Source: Tupaia tana
Lineage: Eukaryota; Chordata; Mammalia; Scandentia; Tupaiidae
Assembly (NCBI GenBank): GCA_026018925.1
Contig: JAKSZU010000009.1
Location: 39,205,194-39,269,193 of the forward strand
Direction of reading: 5' to 3'
DNA length: 64,000 bases
In this document: in pieces, positions 11,455 through 23,754 of the stretch
How the letters are laid out: the number at the start of each line of letters is the position of its first letter
How positions within the stretch are numbered: position 1 is the first letter of the stretch
Position numbers and translations under genes: made by a program
Notes under the pieces: model-generated
Database searches by the model: none
Told to the model about the DNA's origin: nothing
Seen by the model: only the letters and a program-made list of their open reading frames with translations

Positions 11455-12149
11455 GTTATCTTTTCTGCAGACTAAATCAATTAAAACATGTTTATGCCTT
11501 TATATTTTATGTAAGTGATATATTGACTTAACTGATGTGAAGTCATCCTCTTTACTTAATTTTACTTCTTAGTCAATCTGAATTCCTTGGAACTAGATTT
11601 GTATTGTTCCAAAAAGTATTGTTAAAACAAGCAAATTACTTTTATCTCATTCTTTTATGTTTCCAAACAATTTCATCTGTATCTTTATTTTAGCACCGAG
11701 TGCAGTTTGCCCTGAATTATTTTCATATGTAAGGGTCTAGCCAAGTGATTATCCATACCTTTTTTAAAATTTTTCTAAAGACTAGGAATCACATCTTAAT
11801 CATTCATCAAAACTTAACACAGTGCTATGAATATAGAAAATATTTAATAAAACAATAGGCGATTTGCATTGAGTGATGTGATTTGACTGACAGAGAGCAC
11901 ATTATCAGTGTATGTTTCTTGAAATAGCTATTATTTCCCCTTCCTCCTTTCTGCTAACATACATGGCCAAATGCCAGTGCTTGCTCTAGCCCATGTTTGT
12001 TTTGAGGGCATGGCTTACCACAAGAAGCTAAGCTATATATTATTTAGAGTGGAAGAAGTCTATGGTACACTATATGGTTAATCATAAGTATTTTGTTATG
12101 ATTATAGTTAATAATAATTAATAACCAATCCTTTTGTAGCATCTTGCAG
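11455..12149. other. Unassigned
   Basis: AT-rich with no supported gene. About 11790-11850 has a weak MIR/L2-tail-like look. Confidence 0.4.
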
Positions 12150-12355
12150 CTCTACTTATTAAATGCCACTTATGCTAAGAACTTTACATATTATATTGTG
12201 AATCTTCATAGCAGGTATAATAAAGCTACTATTGTGCCAATAGTAATATAAATAAAAATACTATTTATTTATACCAAGTATTATGATAAGTGCTTTGGGA
12301 GCATTTTCTCACTGAATGCTCATAACAATTTTATGAGATTAGTACTTAATGCAAA
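12150..12355 (-). mobile_element. Two adjacent MIR-family fragments
   Basis: Two antisense MIR 3' segments in tandem: 'gccacttatgctaagaactt' at about 12161, and 'agtattatgataagtgcttt' near 12277 followed by the 'aatgctcataacaat' part. Confidence 0.6.
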
Positions 12356-13084
12356 ACGTAAATTATATCCTGTTATCAAGATTTGGATGTTGTCTTTAAC
12401 ACTCTTCTACCATATCCCACACTTAATGTCCAAATGACCTTAGGTTTAGACTTTATACCTATTCTTAGTGTTTCCTATTTCATAAATAAGATAGCAATTA
12501 TGAGACTTATCCCTTATAGTGATTTGCAGTCATCAATTATTGTAGATCATTTATGTCTTCTGTTTTTCTCACATTTCCCTCTTCCTCAGCATAAGGGTCA
12601 CAGACTGGACTTCCTGCACGAAGCACTCTCCGTAATATCCTCTGTAAGGTCAGCTAAATCTGGAATCTAGAGAGCATTGCAATGTTAAATTCACCTAAAC
12701 TATAGCTATGTGTATTGTTTTATTGAATAAATGTGTTTTTCCCTCCAAATATTTAAATCATATTAAAATTCTGTCTTTTTGACATAAAAGGAGTATTAAA
12801 GAACTGGGACATTAATTGAGAATGGAACTGTTTGTTCTAACACATTGTTTTTGGGGCTTTCAGGAAACAGAACAGGCTTACAAACAAAACACAGCTGTGA
12901 ATAGTAATAATTTGTGTCAATACATGTTATCTATATTTACATGCATGCCAATTTACAAAACAAATACTTCAAATTCATTTCTACAAAATTTAATAACTAC
13001 CTACTCTAGGCAAAACTATTATCTATGCCTTCTGAGTTGAATCAACAAATTGTGAGACTTCAGCTATTCTCTACTAATCAACAT
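12356..13084. other. Unassigned
   Basis: No supported gene or repeat. Confidence 0.5.
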
Positions 13085-13285
13085 AGTCTTGGAAGAAGAT
13101 AGAATAGGGTCTGAAGGAAGACAGACAGACTTAGTTTAAATTTTGACTCTTATTTTTAACACCAATGTGACCTTGGACAAAAGACATTAAAGTCTATAAA
13201 TTTCAGCTTCCTGATCAAACAAGACTTGGAGATTTTACTACTTAACTCACAGTGTGATTATATAGCAGTAGTAATGACTCTCCCA
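13085..13285 (+). mobile_element. MIR SINE relic
   Basis: Decayed MIR core: 'ccaatgtgaccttggacaaa' then 'tttcagcttcctgatc'. Confidence 0.65.
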
Positions 13286-13391
13286 GGTAAGGCCTGCAGA
13301 GTACAAAAAGATTCCACCATCAAAAGATTTATACAAAATGTTACCATTTGGGAAGACTGAATGAATGATGAATGGGACCTCCAATTTTTTT

Positions 13392-13569
13392 AAAAAAGAA
13401 TTATTTTATTTAACTGTATTTATTTATTTATTTTTATTTCACCAGAGAAGGACAGACTGAAAGGGGGAAAGGGAATTGAGAGAGTAAGACACCAGCTCCC
13501 GGACTCAAACCATGGTAGACCATGTAAGAGTCCAGTGCCCTTAACCACCACACCACCTGCCAGCTCCAG
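13392..13569 (-). mobile_element. Short CYN-type SINE
   Basis: Short form. Flanked by gggacctccaattttt at 13375 and gggaactccaattttt at 13570. Confidence 0.85.
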
Positions 13570-13824
13570 TGGGAACTCCAATTTTTAAAAAAATGAGATA
13601 ATATACACTAAAACACCCAAGAAAGTTCTTAGCATATGCTAAGCTCTCAATGTTACTTAGTCTGGCTTCCCACTTGGTATTTTGAACCTGTTGGACAAGG
13701 ATGACAGACTAGTTTTATCAGGTACTTAGTAGGAGCTCCAGAAAGTGGTTGAATTTCTTTATCCAAAGAAATATAAATAATGTGCAGAAATATTTAGCAT
13801 ATAGATAATTATTTTTGCTATTAT

Positions 13825-13994
13825 AGAATTATTTATTTAACTTCATTTGTTATTATTTTTTAAAATTTGCTATAGGACACATAAAGAGAGAGAGTGAGAG
13901 AAAGTGAGAAAGCAAGCCACCAAGTCCAGAACTTGAACCACTGTCAACCATGTGGAGTCCAGTGCTTTAAACACTATGCCGCCTGCTAGCCTCA
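13825..13994 (-). mobile_element. Short CYN-type SINE
   Basis: Short form with GA-rich block and head. Imperfect flanking duplication (catatagataat / catatacataat). Confidence 0.8.
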
Positions 13995-14530
13995 TATACA
14001 TAATATTTTTACACATTTTAAAATAACTTTTTCTTGAATTGTGTCATTTAAAAATTTTTTCTGCAGCCAAATGGATAAATTATGAAGAAACTGAGGCCAA
14101 AGCAGGTTGTAACTCACCCAAATCATGGACACTGAGTAGTACAAAGGGGTTGTTGTCATCCAAAGTGAGAGTGCTGAAAATTCAAAAACCCATTCAAAGT
14201 TTTGAACTTGGGAGTTTTGACATTTCCTATTGCCAGTTATACAACAATCATGTATAACCTAGTTAAATCCCAAGTCTTTCCATTCCAGATGGTCAATGCT
14301 ATAATATAATCCATAGGAATGAACAGGTTACAGTTCAAGGCTTGTAGATTACAGTGAGATTTCACTATCAAAGACTTAATTTGCTTTAGTTTCTTTCGCT
14401 AAAACTGGGAGGGTGGGGGAAAATAATGCTAAAATAGTATTATTCATTTTCCTTGTTTTGATAATATATTATACTTATGTAAAATGTTACCATTTGGGAA
14501 AACTGGTTGAATGGTGAATGAGACCTCAAT
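13995..14530. other. Unassigned
   Basis: No supported gene or repeat. Confidence 0.5.
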
Positions 14531-14533
14531 TTT

Positions 14534-14787
14534 TAAAAATTAATTAATTTTTAAGAGAGATTTTTACTGTAGGACATATGCATTTGCCAGAAAGAGAGAG
14601 AGAGAGAAAGAGAGAGAGAGAGTGAGAAATCACACCCCAGGGGAAACGGCCATGCTGCAATCCTTCTCTTCCATTCTCCTACTGGGATTTTGTGCATGCA
14701 TGCACACTCACCTGGTGTGAGTTTTAAGCTGCCTGGTCCAGAATGTGGGAGTCCAGAGCCTTAACCACAATGCCACCTGCTGGCCCC
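14534..14787 (-). mobile_element. CYN-type SINE
   Basis: Long form, old. The head ends at 'ctgctggccccc'. Confidence 0.8.
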
Positions 14788-16164
14788 CAATTTGTTTTGG
14801 AACTTCCTATAAATTATGATTTTCCAAAAAATAAAAATTTAAAAGGAAAGCATCACACAGAGCAATCTTGTACTATTTGGTACCTAATTTACTTTTTTTT
14901 TAACACTAGTTGTATTTGATTTTATTGAGCTGAGATTGGAATTTAATATTTAAAGAACTGAGTGTGACAAAATGCCAAGGAATAGACTTCCTAAATTAAA
15001 GGTAAACTCTGAAAGTTAATAAACTTAAAAGAACACCATAAGAAGGAGGTTGTTGGATACTAGAACAAGCTGAGAATCAGAGCAACATGTAGTAAAGACT
15101 GGAGCCATAGATCAGAGTCCCGGCAAATGATTGATGAATGGCACGGCAATAGATTACAATGGGTTAGTAGTACTCTTCAGGCATCCTCTTTCCTTACCAG
15201 CTATATTTCTGGCCAAAACACAATTTACGCAATAGAACGATAGCCAGAATGGCCATGGAAAACACTTTTTCTGGTCTAATACAATCAATACTATTGTGAG
15301 ATAGGTCCTTGCAACTTAAAAGACAGCTCCATTGAACATGATTAGCTTTAATATGTTCCCTAGGATCTTAGATATTATTTCTGGGACCTAGACAATACTA
15401 AAGACCCATTAAGGAGAGCATTTCCCAAACTATACACTAAAGTATGCAGGACCATTGTGAGAACTCAAACATAAAACTTGAGTTCCCTGTTTACCTATCC
15501 TTGGCCCTGCTCATTTCTCCTTGTTTCATTTACCCGAATTCATTAATGATCTTCTGCTTCCAACATGCTTCCTTCAAAATATATCCTAACCATTACCATC
15601 ATAACTCATTTTCTTATTGTCCATTTAGGAAATATAATTCTAGAGACCTTTAACAGGTTCCTGGGTGACTAATCCTCCACACTGTGTTTTTTCACCCTGG
15701 TTATCCTAATCTAGACATTAATCCCATAGTTAGGTCATTTTTCTCTATTCTCCATACATCAAAATGTAACTGTTGGCCCCACTTAATATATACCGAGTGT
15801 CTGTACTCTATGACTGAAACAGATTGACTAAAAGATATACAAACACAAGAGATGGGTGTGAATGCCAGATGTGGTGTGTGTGGAGGAGTGGGGCCTAAGG
15901 AAAGACATTTGGAGGAGGGATACAGAGGCAGAGCATTGATGGGATAGGGAGGTATGGTGTTATCTGTTGAAGATATTTTGATCAACTGGACTGGGGAGAA
16001 ATGTTCACATACTGAAATGTTCACTCTGTAAGCTAAACAATGTGATTGTATATAAAAAATAAATTAAAAAAATTTTAAAAAGTAACTGTTTTGTGTCTCA
16101 TCCTAATGGAACTCAAATATGATATGTCACACTGAAACAGTCTGATTAACTTAATTAATATACT
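14788..16164. other. Unassigned
   Basis: Single-copy-looking DNA. ORFs of 69 and 107 codons show no motif or compositional support. Confidence 0.5.
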
Positions 16165-16385
16165 AAATTCTAAATTAATTCTTTGGACTAGTAGTTATTG
16201 AGGACTTACCTTACTCAGAAATGTGCTAGGTATGATGTTATACCAATAAACAAAATAAACTCTTCGCCTTCAAGGAACTTACATGTTAGTGAGGAGACAG
16301 AAAATAAATACTCATACAATAAGTAGTAAAATTCCCTATGAAGAAAAATAAAATAATGAAGAATAAAAGAATAAAGGTGCTTTTG
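16165..16385 (+). repeat. Ancient interspersed repeat, left part
   Basis: 'attgaggacttacctt...' followed by 'ggaacttacatgttagtg' matches a common mammalian module. The family seems to resume at about 17266. Confidence 0.5.
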
Positions 16386-17265
16386 TTGTTTGTTTTGTTT
16401 TTCTGATTTGGTGTTGAGTTCTCTCTTAAGAAAGTAACTAAATTCTAGCCCTGTCCTAACTGGGTTCAAGGGAATTTAGTCATAGTTATTTACAGGGTGC
16501 CTTTCAGGAGACATTTTTTATATCAGTGGCTAGTCTAGTGCCTCAGTAGCTGAGTTGTGACCAGGCTTCTCTCTCACAGGAAACTATTATATACTGGCAG
16601 ATGCCCTTGTAACTCTTGTCTAACTCCTGAGTCTAGTTGATTCCTACCAAGAAAACTACTAAAGGAGTTGCAACCAGGAAAGATGTTAGGTTTGAGTACA
16701 TTGGTCAAGTGAGAAGCAGAGGAAATAGCACAAAACACACAAAACAGTAGGAACAGCTTATTACTTATAGGCCCTCAAGAGAAGTACCAGCAAGAGTTGA
16801 CTTGAATGTCAAAGGAGTACTGTGCTAAACCAACAGGTACGAAGCAGAAAGAAATGGACCTGTGGACTGAGGCCTTAACTGAGGTCCAGAGTGTTACCCA
16901 AGTAGAATTATTAAGGCGGTTTCTAATTGGTGGATTTAACATGAGCAGGCACACTATGATTAAGAAGTAGTCACAGCGGCATATCTGTGCAGTTCATACA
17001 AGGTTTGAGGATCAGTGGGAAGAGTCCAGTAGAAAGTGTTCAGTAGGCTGTATCTAATTGTCCCATACAAAGGTGGTCACCAAGACACAGTGTGTATAGT
17101 GCCAATACCTGGCTTGACTACACTTAGGAACCGGGAGGAAGTAGAGTGCTGGAAACTATATCAAGGGTGATTAAACTCTGTTTCAGGTATGAGAAAATCC
17201 AACTTACACTCAAAATGGATGCCAAGACAACATAAAATTACAAGTATTCACTACAAGAGAATAAT
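16386..17265. other. Unassigned ~880-bp segment splitting an ancient repeat
   Basis: Starts in a T-rich tract (16381-16400) and sits between two parts that look like one ancient repeat. It could be an old retroposon on the minus strand or an LTR. No ORF or family recognised. Confidence 0.35.
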
Positions 17266-17410
17266 TATTATTTTCAGGAGAAGCTCAGGGAAGGCCTCCC
17301 TGAGTTAATGCTATTTGAGCAGAGACCTGAATGAAGTGAGGGAGGGGGTTATAAGAGCAAAGGAAGTTCTGGGCAGAAGGAAAATAAGTGCAAATACTGA
17401 ATGAATGTTA
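17266..17410 (+). repeat. Ancient interspersed repeat, right part
   Basis: 'agggaaggcctccctgag' then 'tttgagcagagacctgaatg' is a well-known mammalian repeat module in the same orientation as 16165-16385. Confidence 0.5.
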
Positions 17411-17731
17411 GTAAATTACGGCATTACATCTTTGGCATTATCTAGAGACTGTAACAATACCTTTGTAAATTCCAGTTTTTGTGAATAACCTTTGTAACCT
17501 TAACACCCTGGAGGACTCATAAGATGGGAGGTCGTAAAATGTAACAGTAAGAATAATTAATTATTTTAAAAAGTTCCTCCTCCCTGTACCTTCCAGAAGT
17601 AGATGAATTCTGAGTCTAGTCCCTACTATTCTCCAAATAACCAAAATCTTCCATCAAATATACCATTTTTTTCTGAAACAAACTGGTCAAAGCTATTTTG
17701 TTCTGCTTCCTTGTATAGAAACATTGTCTTT

Positions 17732-18007
17732 TTGTTCTGCTTTGTTTTGAAGAGAAAGATTTTTGCTATAGGGCATGCGTACTTGCCAGAGAGAAAGAGA
17801 GACAGAAAGTGAGAAATCACCCCCTAGAGGGGATGGCCACACCAAAGTCCCTTTTCCTCCATTCTCTTCTCATAACTTTGGGCATGCTTGCATGCACACA
17901 CACACACACACACCCAGCGTGTGTTTCAAGCTGCTGGGTACAGGACTTGAACTGCTGTTGGTCATGTGGGAGTCTGACAACATAACCATTACACTATCTG
18001 CTGGTCC
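17732..18007 (-). mobile_element. CYN-type SINE
   Basis: Long form with an internal (CA)n of about 16 bp. Flanking duplication 'gaaacattgt' at 17718 and 18009. Confidence 0.85.
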
Positions 18008-18020
18008 TGAAACATTGTTT

Positions 18021-18978
18021 TGAATGCAAGTGACAGTCACTTTTAATCCAGAAAGATTATGAAGATTGACTGAATGACAGTCTTGCTATCTCTTAGTTCC
18101 TTTTATACTAATTGATTTAGCTCTTAAAACTCGCAGTCAATCCCTCCATCCCCACCAAAAGACCTATGTATACGACGCCACCCTTCTTTTCAATATCTTT
18201 CCCTCTAACTTCTGTTTTAAATATTTCTTTTTTTCCTCCTATGTATCTTTATGCCAGGACCACTACCTCTTGTGTGACCACTACCTTTTGTGTGACTCAC
18301 TATTCTTTTTTGTTGCTAAAATACCTAATTTGATCATTCTGTGTCAAAATATCTTCTACTGATTATAAATTCTACAGGGCTCTGTCCTTGGTTACTTGCA
18401 ATTATGGCTGAACAGAATTATAAGCAATTACTTCTGGATTCAATTATCATATATACACACACAGCACACTTGGTTCAGTCAAGTATAATACGCAAAGCTT
18501 TCTTAGCTAAGATTTGGAGCTCTATAAGGGAAATTTGTTTGTAATAATGGTCTCTTTAAGCTACCATAAAATTTTATTTTTAAAGAACTGACAACTAGAA
18601 AACTGCATATGGATTTTTAATTGTGAAATCTATGTTACCTTCAGCAGTAAAGAACCAGGCATTTATAATTATTTAATTACACATCGCTATTCAATCAAAC
18701 AACAGTTAATGAAAACAAAATTCCTCCTAAATGAGTTCGAACACTAATTTAGAAATGAGCATCCCACAATTTCTTCCATCTGTTGTGTCTGACCCAGTGG
18801 AAGTCTGATTCTCTACTAGAATAATTGGTATATAAGTGGAAAGTGAGAAGTTAAATTCAGTTGCATTGTTTCAAAGTAAATTGAAATTCATTCATGTCTT
18901 TTATTGTGTATAGGGCAAACTTCCACTTGTTACAATTGATGTACAATCTGAATACATGTGAGCTAGTAAAATGAACAT
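18021..18978. other. Unassigned
   Basis: No supported gene or repeat. Confidence 0.5.
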
Positions 18979-18981
18979 TGT

Positions 18982-19165
18982 TGGGACCAGTAGGTGGCGT
19001 GGTGGTTAAGGCACTGGATACTCCCACATGGCCAATCACAGTTCAAGTCCTGGACCTGGTTGCTTTCTTTCTCACTTTCCCTCTTTCTCTCTCTCTCTCT
19101 CCTCTCTCTCTCGTCTCTCTCTCTCTCTGTGTGTCTCTCTCCAGACAAATTAAAATAAATGAATT
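18982..19165 (+). mobile_element. Short CYN-type SINE
   Basis: Head 'gggaccagtaggtggcgtgg', B-box-like cagttcaagtcc, long CT-rich tract (19079-19132), then an 'acaaattaaaataaa' end. Confidence 0.85.
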
Positions 19166-19764
19166 GATTAATTTAATTAAATTTTAAAATTCTTTAAAAA
19201 AATCTTTAAGAAAAACCAAGTTGTTATGAGTCACTCTCCATGTCGATAGGATATAATTTAACTTCCAGAGTTTAAATTGAAAGATCAGACCACAGTAACA
19301 CTGCAGATTTAATAGGAGAGATTAATTACGTGAGTCTGAACTAGTGACAGAAGTTTTTTACTTTAGATTAAAACATTACTGATTTTTTTCAATGCTTTGA
19401 TTTCCATATCTAAGGATTTTTGTCTTCTCTTGAACTGTCGATAGTTTCATCTACCTACTATCTGAACTGAATTCTAACCTTTTTCCTAGTTTTAAGTTTT
19501 AAGCAAATTTCTCTTAACATTTTTTGATTTCCATCTATTAAAAATAAAACGTTTTTGAAATTAAAAAAATGCATTAAAATACCTCTAAATACCTAAAAGA
19601 TTATTTTGCTAGGGTATAGAAACTGAAGCCTCAAAATATTTATGATACTGAGTGATCTGCTAAACACAGCATTTTGATTTTTACGACATAGCCTTAATAT
19701 GATTGATACAACTTTCTTATAATAGGGATAATAAAGATAAAGAACTTCTCTGGAATCATCCCAG
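19166..19764. other. Unassigned AT-rich DNA
   Basis: Nothing supported. Confidence 0.5.
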
Positions 19765-20030
19765 ATTGTGATTGGTGAGGCAGCTAGATCCCACATGGCC
19801 AACTATGCAGTTTAAATCCTGGACCTGGAGGCTTAAAACACATGCTGTGCATGTGTACATGCATGTTCAAAATCCTGACAGGAGGAGACTTGGAGGAGAA
19901 GGGGTTTCTGTGTGACCATCCCCATGGAGGGTGCATTCTTATTTCCTCTCTCTTTCTCTGTGTCTCTTTCTCTGACAAATGCACTGGCCCTCTGGTAAGA
20001 AAACAAAACAAAACAAAACAAAAAAAACCT
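19765..20030 (+). mobile_element. CYN-type SINE (old)
   Basis: Degraded head, middle block 'caaaatcctgacaggagg', CT-rich block, and an (AAAAC)n-like tail at 20000-20025. Confidence 0.8.
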
Positions 20031-20328
20031 TCTCTATATAAACTCCAAAAGTGTACTCTAATTCTACTTACTCTGTCGATGCCTGGTTTCAAGAGTTATC
20101 TCTATTTTGATACAAGATCCTTTTAGTTCTTGCCTCTATGTGTGTATAACACCTTATTCATATTTCTATACTGCCTAAGATATTTTATTGTTTTTATCTA
20201 TCATATGTTCTTCTTATCCATTAATTTAGAGAGCAGGTTCTGTGTTTTGCTCCACTTTTCTTTCCCTTTATATTGCAGTGCTGGTACCAGGCAGTGGCTC
20301 AGTACATATTGATGAAATGAATAAATGA

Positions 20329-20558
20329 GGACCAGCAGATGGCATAATGGTTACATCGCTGGACTCCCATACAGTTGACTGGTCTTAGAGTCCCAGATGT
20401 GGCGACTTAAAACTCACACTGGGTGCGTGTGCATGTGTTCACAAGATCTCTAGAGAAGAATGGAGGAGAAGGGATTGTAGCATGGCCATCCCCTCTGGGG
20501 GATAATTTTTTGCTTGCTGTCTTTCTGTCTCTTTACCCTATAGCAAAAATCTGTCTAA
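20329..20558 (+). mobile_element. CYN-type SINE
   Basis: Flanked by 'aatgaataaatgag' on both sides (about 20315 and 20561). Confidence 0.9.
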
Positions 20559-20574
20559 AAAAATGAATAAATGA

Positions 20575-21480
20575 GCAAATGGATATGTAAGAACAGAATA
20601 TATAGCACTGCAGTTTTTCTTTTTATTCTAAATCACTTCCAAGGGACGATATTTTCTGGTAATTAAAATATTGAGTACCCTGGAAAACCAAGAATTTCTA
20701 GCTCCTGCACAAGAAAGACACCTAAACAAATCATAAAATCTATACTAATTTTCTCTGTCATAAATCATTAAAACTGACCTTGGGGACATGCCTACTGATA
20801 TGATTAGAATTACTATTTCATGCTAATTTATTATTGATCCTCACAATTATGAATAACATCAACAAAAAACTGAAACTACAATATCAAGTTCTAATGGAAT
20901 ATCTCTGAAAATGCAATAAATTGTGGTACCACCTTCCTTCTGAGATTCTGAGTCTAGAAATTATGTTCGTCTGAGGGTTGGTTGATTTATACAAAATAGT
21001 CAACTCATTTTGGCAACTTGGATTAATAAAATCATAATATAAAAAATACCATGGAGACTTATGTTTAGAGAATTTCTTCTGAAATTGGAAATTATATTTA
21101 AACCACCAATGGGAAAGGTATTGGTTGTTTGTTTAACTATTGAGAACATGAAGTATCCTTCTTCTTGCCAATGAATATAAGATCTCATCCTCCAGGAAGT
21201 AGAAAAGGGCTGACAAACTATTTGAGGGGTAGCCAGCAGTAGGTTATCTATGTTAGATGAACCTATATATCACTAGGCTCTACTCTGGTACTTGAAGACA
21301 ATTTTCAAACTCTTTACATTATTCAGACTGTGCAATGCTCAAATACTAACTGCTTATCGTGGATAAATTGTAATGACGCAATTACCTTGGAAATCAGTTA
21401 CCTATAACAACCCTGTCATATTTAAGAACAGTGTCAATGAGTTAAAATTGATCAGTGATTTGGCTTAGGAATTCTGAATT
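20575..21480. other. Unassigned
   Basis: Nothing supported. Confidence 0.5.
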
Positions 21481-21488
21481 AGCAGAAA

Positions 21489-21513
21489 TATTGGGTTGTC
21501 AGAAAAGTCATGA
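21489..21513 (+). repeat. Mariner-like terminal sequence
   Basis: TA followed by 'ttgggttgtcagaaaagtca', a mariner-type inverted-repeat end. A 22-of-25 match occurs at 35068-35092. The rest of the element is absent or replaced by SINE sequence. Confidence 0.4.
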
Positions 21514-21530
21514 TGCTTTTTATTTTTTTT

Positions 21531-21688
21531 TAGAGGTTTTTGCTATAGGGCACGTGCACTCTCCAGAAAGACACAGAGAGACAGAGAGATAGAAAGTGAA
21601 AAATCACCCCCAGGGGGGATGGCCATGCCACAATCCCTTCTCCTTCATTCTCCTCTCAGGATCCTGGGCATGCACGCATACACACCCG
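21531..21688 (-). mobile_element. CYN-type SINE 3' half, left arm of palindrome
   Basis: Minus-oriented 3' half (end, GA-rich block, middle) up to the 'cccgg' at 21685-21689, where the sequence flips orientation. No tRNA-like head. Confidence 0.85.
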
Positions 21689-21862
21689 GTGGCTTAAAAC
21701 TCATTTTAGTTGTGTGTGCATGCATGCCCAAAATCACCCAAGAGAAGAATGGAAGAGAAGGGACTGTGGAATGGCCATTCCCTCTTGGGGGAAGGGAGCT
21801 GATTCCTCACTTTCTGTCTCTCTGATGAGTACACATGCCCTATAGCAAAAATCTTCAAAAAC
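21689..21862 (+). mobile_element. CYN-type SINE 3' half, right arm of palindrome
   Basis: Plus-oriented 3' half starting at the shared 'cccgg', running to 'ccctatagcaaaaa'. With the left arm it makes a large imperfect inverted repeat. Confidence 0.85.
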
Positions 21863-22075
21863 AGATTTAGACAATATTGGCAGTTCTACAGTATTTGAGT
21901 CTAGTAGGTCATGATCCTTGTTCAGGATTCTATGATGATCCATAGCTCCCTATGAAATGACCTGGTTTTAAGAGGCCTTCATCTTTGTTGTCAACCTCCC
22001 AATAGAAGTAATAATAACTCAAAGATCTACTAGAAGAAACAGAGGATTAAAAAGCCTAGAAAAACCTAAGCCTTT

Positions 22076-22339
22076 TTTTTTTCCTTTGGAGAAGTTTTTG
22101 CTATAGGGCACGTGCACTCGTCAGACAGACAGAGACAGACAGAGAGACAGAAAGCGAGAAATCACCCCCCAGTGGGGATGGCCACACCACAATCCCTTCT
22201 CCTCCATTCTCCTCTCAGGATCTTGGGCACGCACGCACATGCACCTGGCATGAGTTTTAAGCCACCGGTTCTGGGACTCGAACCACGGTCAACTATGTGG
22301 GAGTCCAGCGACATAGCCATTACACTAACTGCTGGTCCC
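22076..22339 (-). mobile_element. CYN-type SINE
   Basis: Perfect 14-bp flanking duplication aaacctaagccttt (22062-22075 and 22340-22353). Confidence 0.93.
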
Positions 22340-22353
22340 AAACCTAAGCCTTT

Positions 22354-23100
22354 CATCCACTATTTAGGATGCCTGCAAATGATCGTCAGTTGTTTCTGTG
22401 AACATATCATCTGTTCCTTTCTCTTGACTTAGATGTGTACAACATTTAGTTTTGTTCAAGATCAAACATAAACAATTAACTTAAACATAAAGGAGATCTA
22501 AAGCTGCATGACATTTCATTAAGTGTTTTTGTTAAACCCATGTTATCATCCACCTTTTGGAGGGTGACTTCTACCCATCAGAAACTCTGGGAGGCCTGAT
22601 TAACTACAAAATCTGAAAATGTCTCCAGTTTATGGATAAGCTTTAAATTTTCTACAATTGGTATCCCATTACTGCCAAGAATGGGCCTCTGGGATCCCTG
22701 ATGAAATATTTTCTCAGGGTAAATTAACTTTTCTGTTGAAGAACCTCAAAAATAGCTTTTCACTCTTTCTTTGAGGTTTCAGGGTGACTCTCAGTTGAAA
22801 CACAAAGAGGCATTGGCATCAGTGGAATTGGTTAGTGATGGTTTCTGCATTAGCCCACACACCCAATAATTGCTCTGGTTTTGTGCTAGGGCATAAACTC
22901 TAACTAAGGCACCACTGATCATGGGCCCGTCCATTTTTGTTCAGGGAAGAAGAAAGAATTAAGATAGTAGGAAGTGAGGGAAAGAAAGAGAAGAAAATAT
23001 AAAGTTTTTATGATGGCAGAGAAGTCTTGATCCACATTCTTGGGCAAAGCTGTCTACTTCTAGAATGTCTGCTTTGAAGAAGAAATTTCTCTGGTCTGTT
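22354..23100. other. Unassigned, less AT-rich DNA
   Basis: No repeat recognised. It borders the ORF at 23101-23439 and could be part of the same transcript-derived segment, but I cannot show this. Confidence 0.4.
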
Positions 23101-23439
23101 TTACCTTAAATTCTCCAATAGGTGTGCAGTTCCAAAAGTCTGAAATAGCCCTTCTGAGTTGTGAACCCAGAGTTCAAGGTCTTGAAGCTTCACTGCAGTG
23201 TTGAGTGGTGAGAAGAATTTGATATGGTGTCTTCCAACAGGGTTCACGTGCAGGCTTTCTCTGGTTTCATTTTCAGAAGACCCAGTCTCTAGACTATGAA
23301 GGGTTTGATTGCTCTCAGTCAGTGAATCATAAAAAGCATCCTTTACCTGGTGAAAATACACTTTAGTGTAATGCATTAAAGCCTTGCACTGGTCAGCCAC
23401 CACTGATTTCTCCAGGAAGGCTTTATAAAAGATACACAT
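23101..23439 (-). other. Unidentified 112-codon open frame
   Basis: Longer and less biased than surrounding noise ORFs. Residues include KALMHYTKVYFHQVK and LQDLELWVHNSEG. The frame ends just after a donor-like AAG|GTAAAA, so an exon is conceivable, but the upstream 'ttattag' has no pyrimidine tract. I do not recognise the protein. It could be an exon, a retrocopy remnant or chance. Confidence 0.2.
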
Positions 23440-23754
23440 TTTCTAATAACCTTTTAACTACTGTTATAACATTGCCTTCCTTAATGGGAAAGCTTCTGTA
23501 CAACTAAAAACACACATAGAGTGAAGAGAAGAGGATAGAGAAAGATAACAAGTGAACAATAGAGAGGCAGGACGTTAGTGAGAAACAGATATGGCTTATT
23601 AACTGTTGATGTTGACATGTATAGTATTCTCAACTGGATTTGTCTGAGAAGGATTTCATGATGGGCAAAGTATTTGTACAAGCAAAATGAGAAATAGCGA
23701 TTGACTGTTTTAAGAAATAATTAGAATAATAATAATAATGATTGGGGAAAACAT

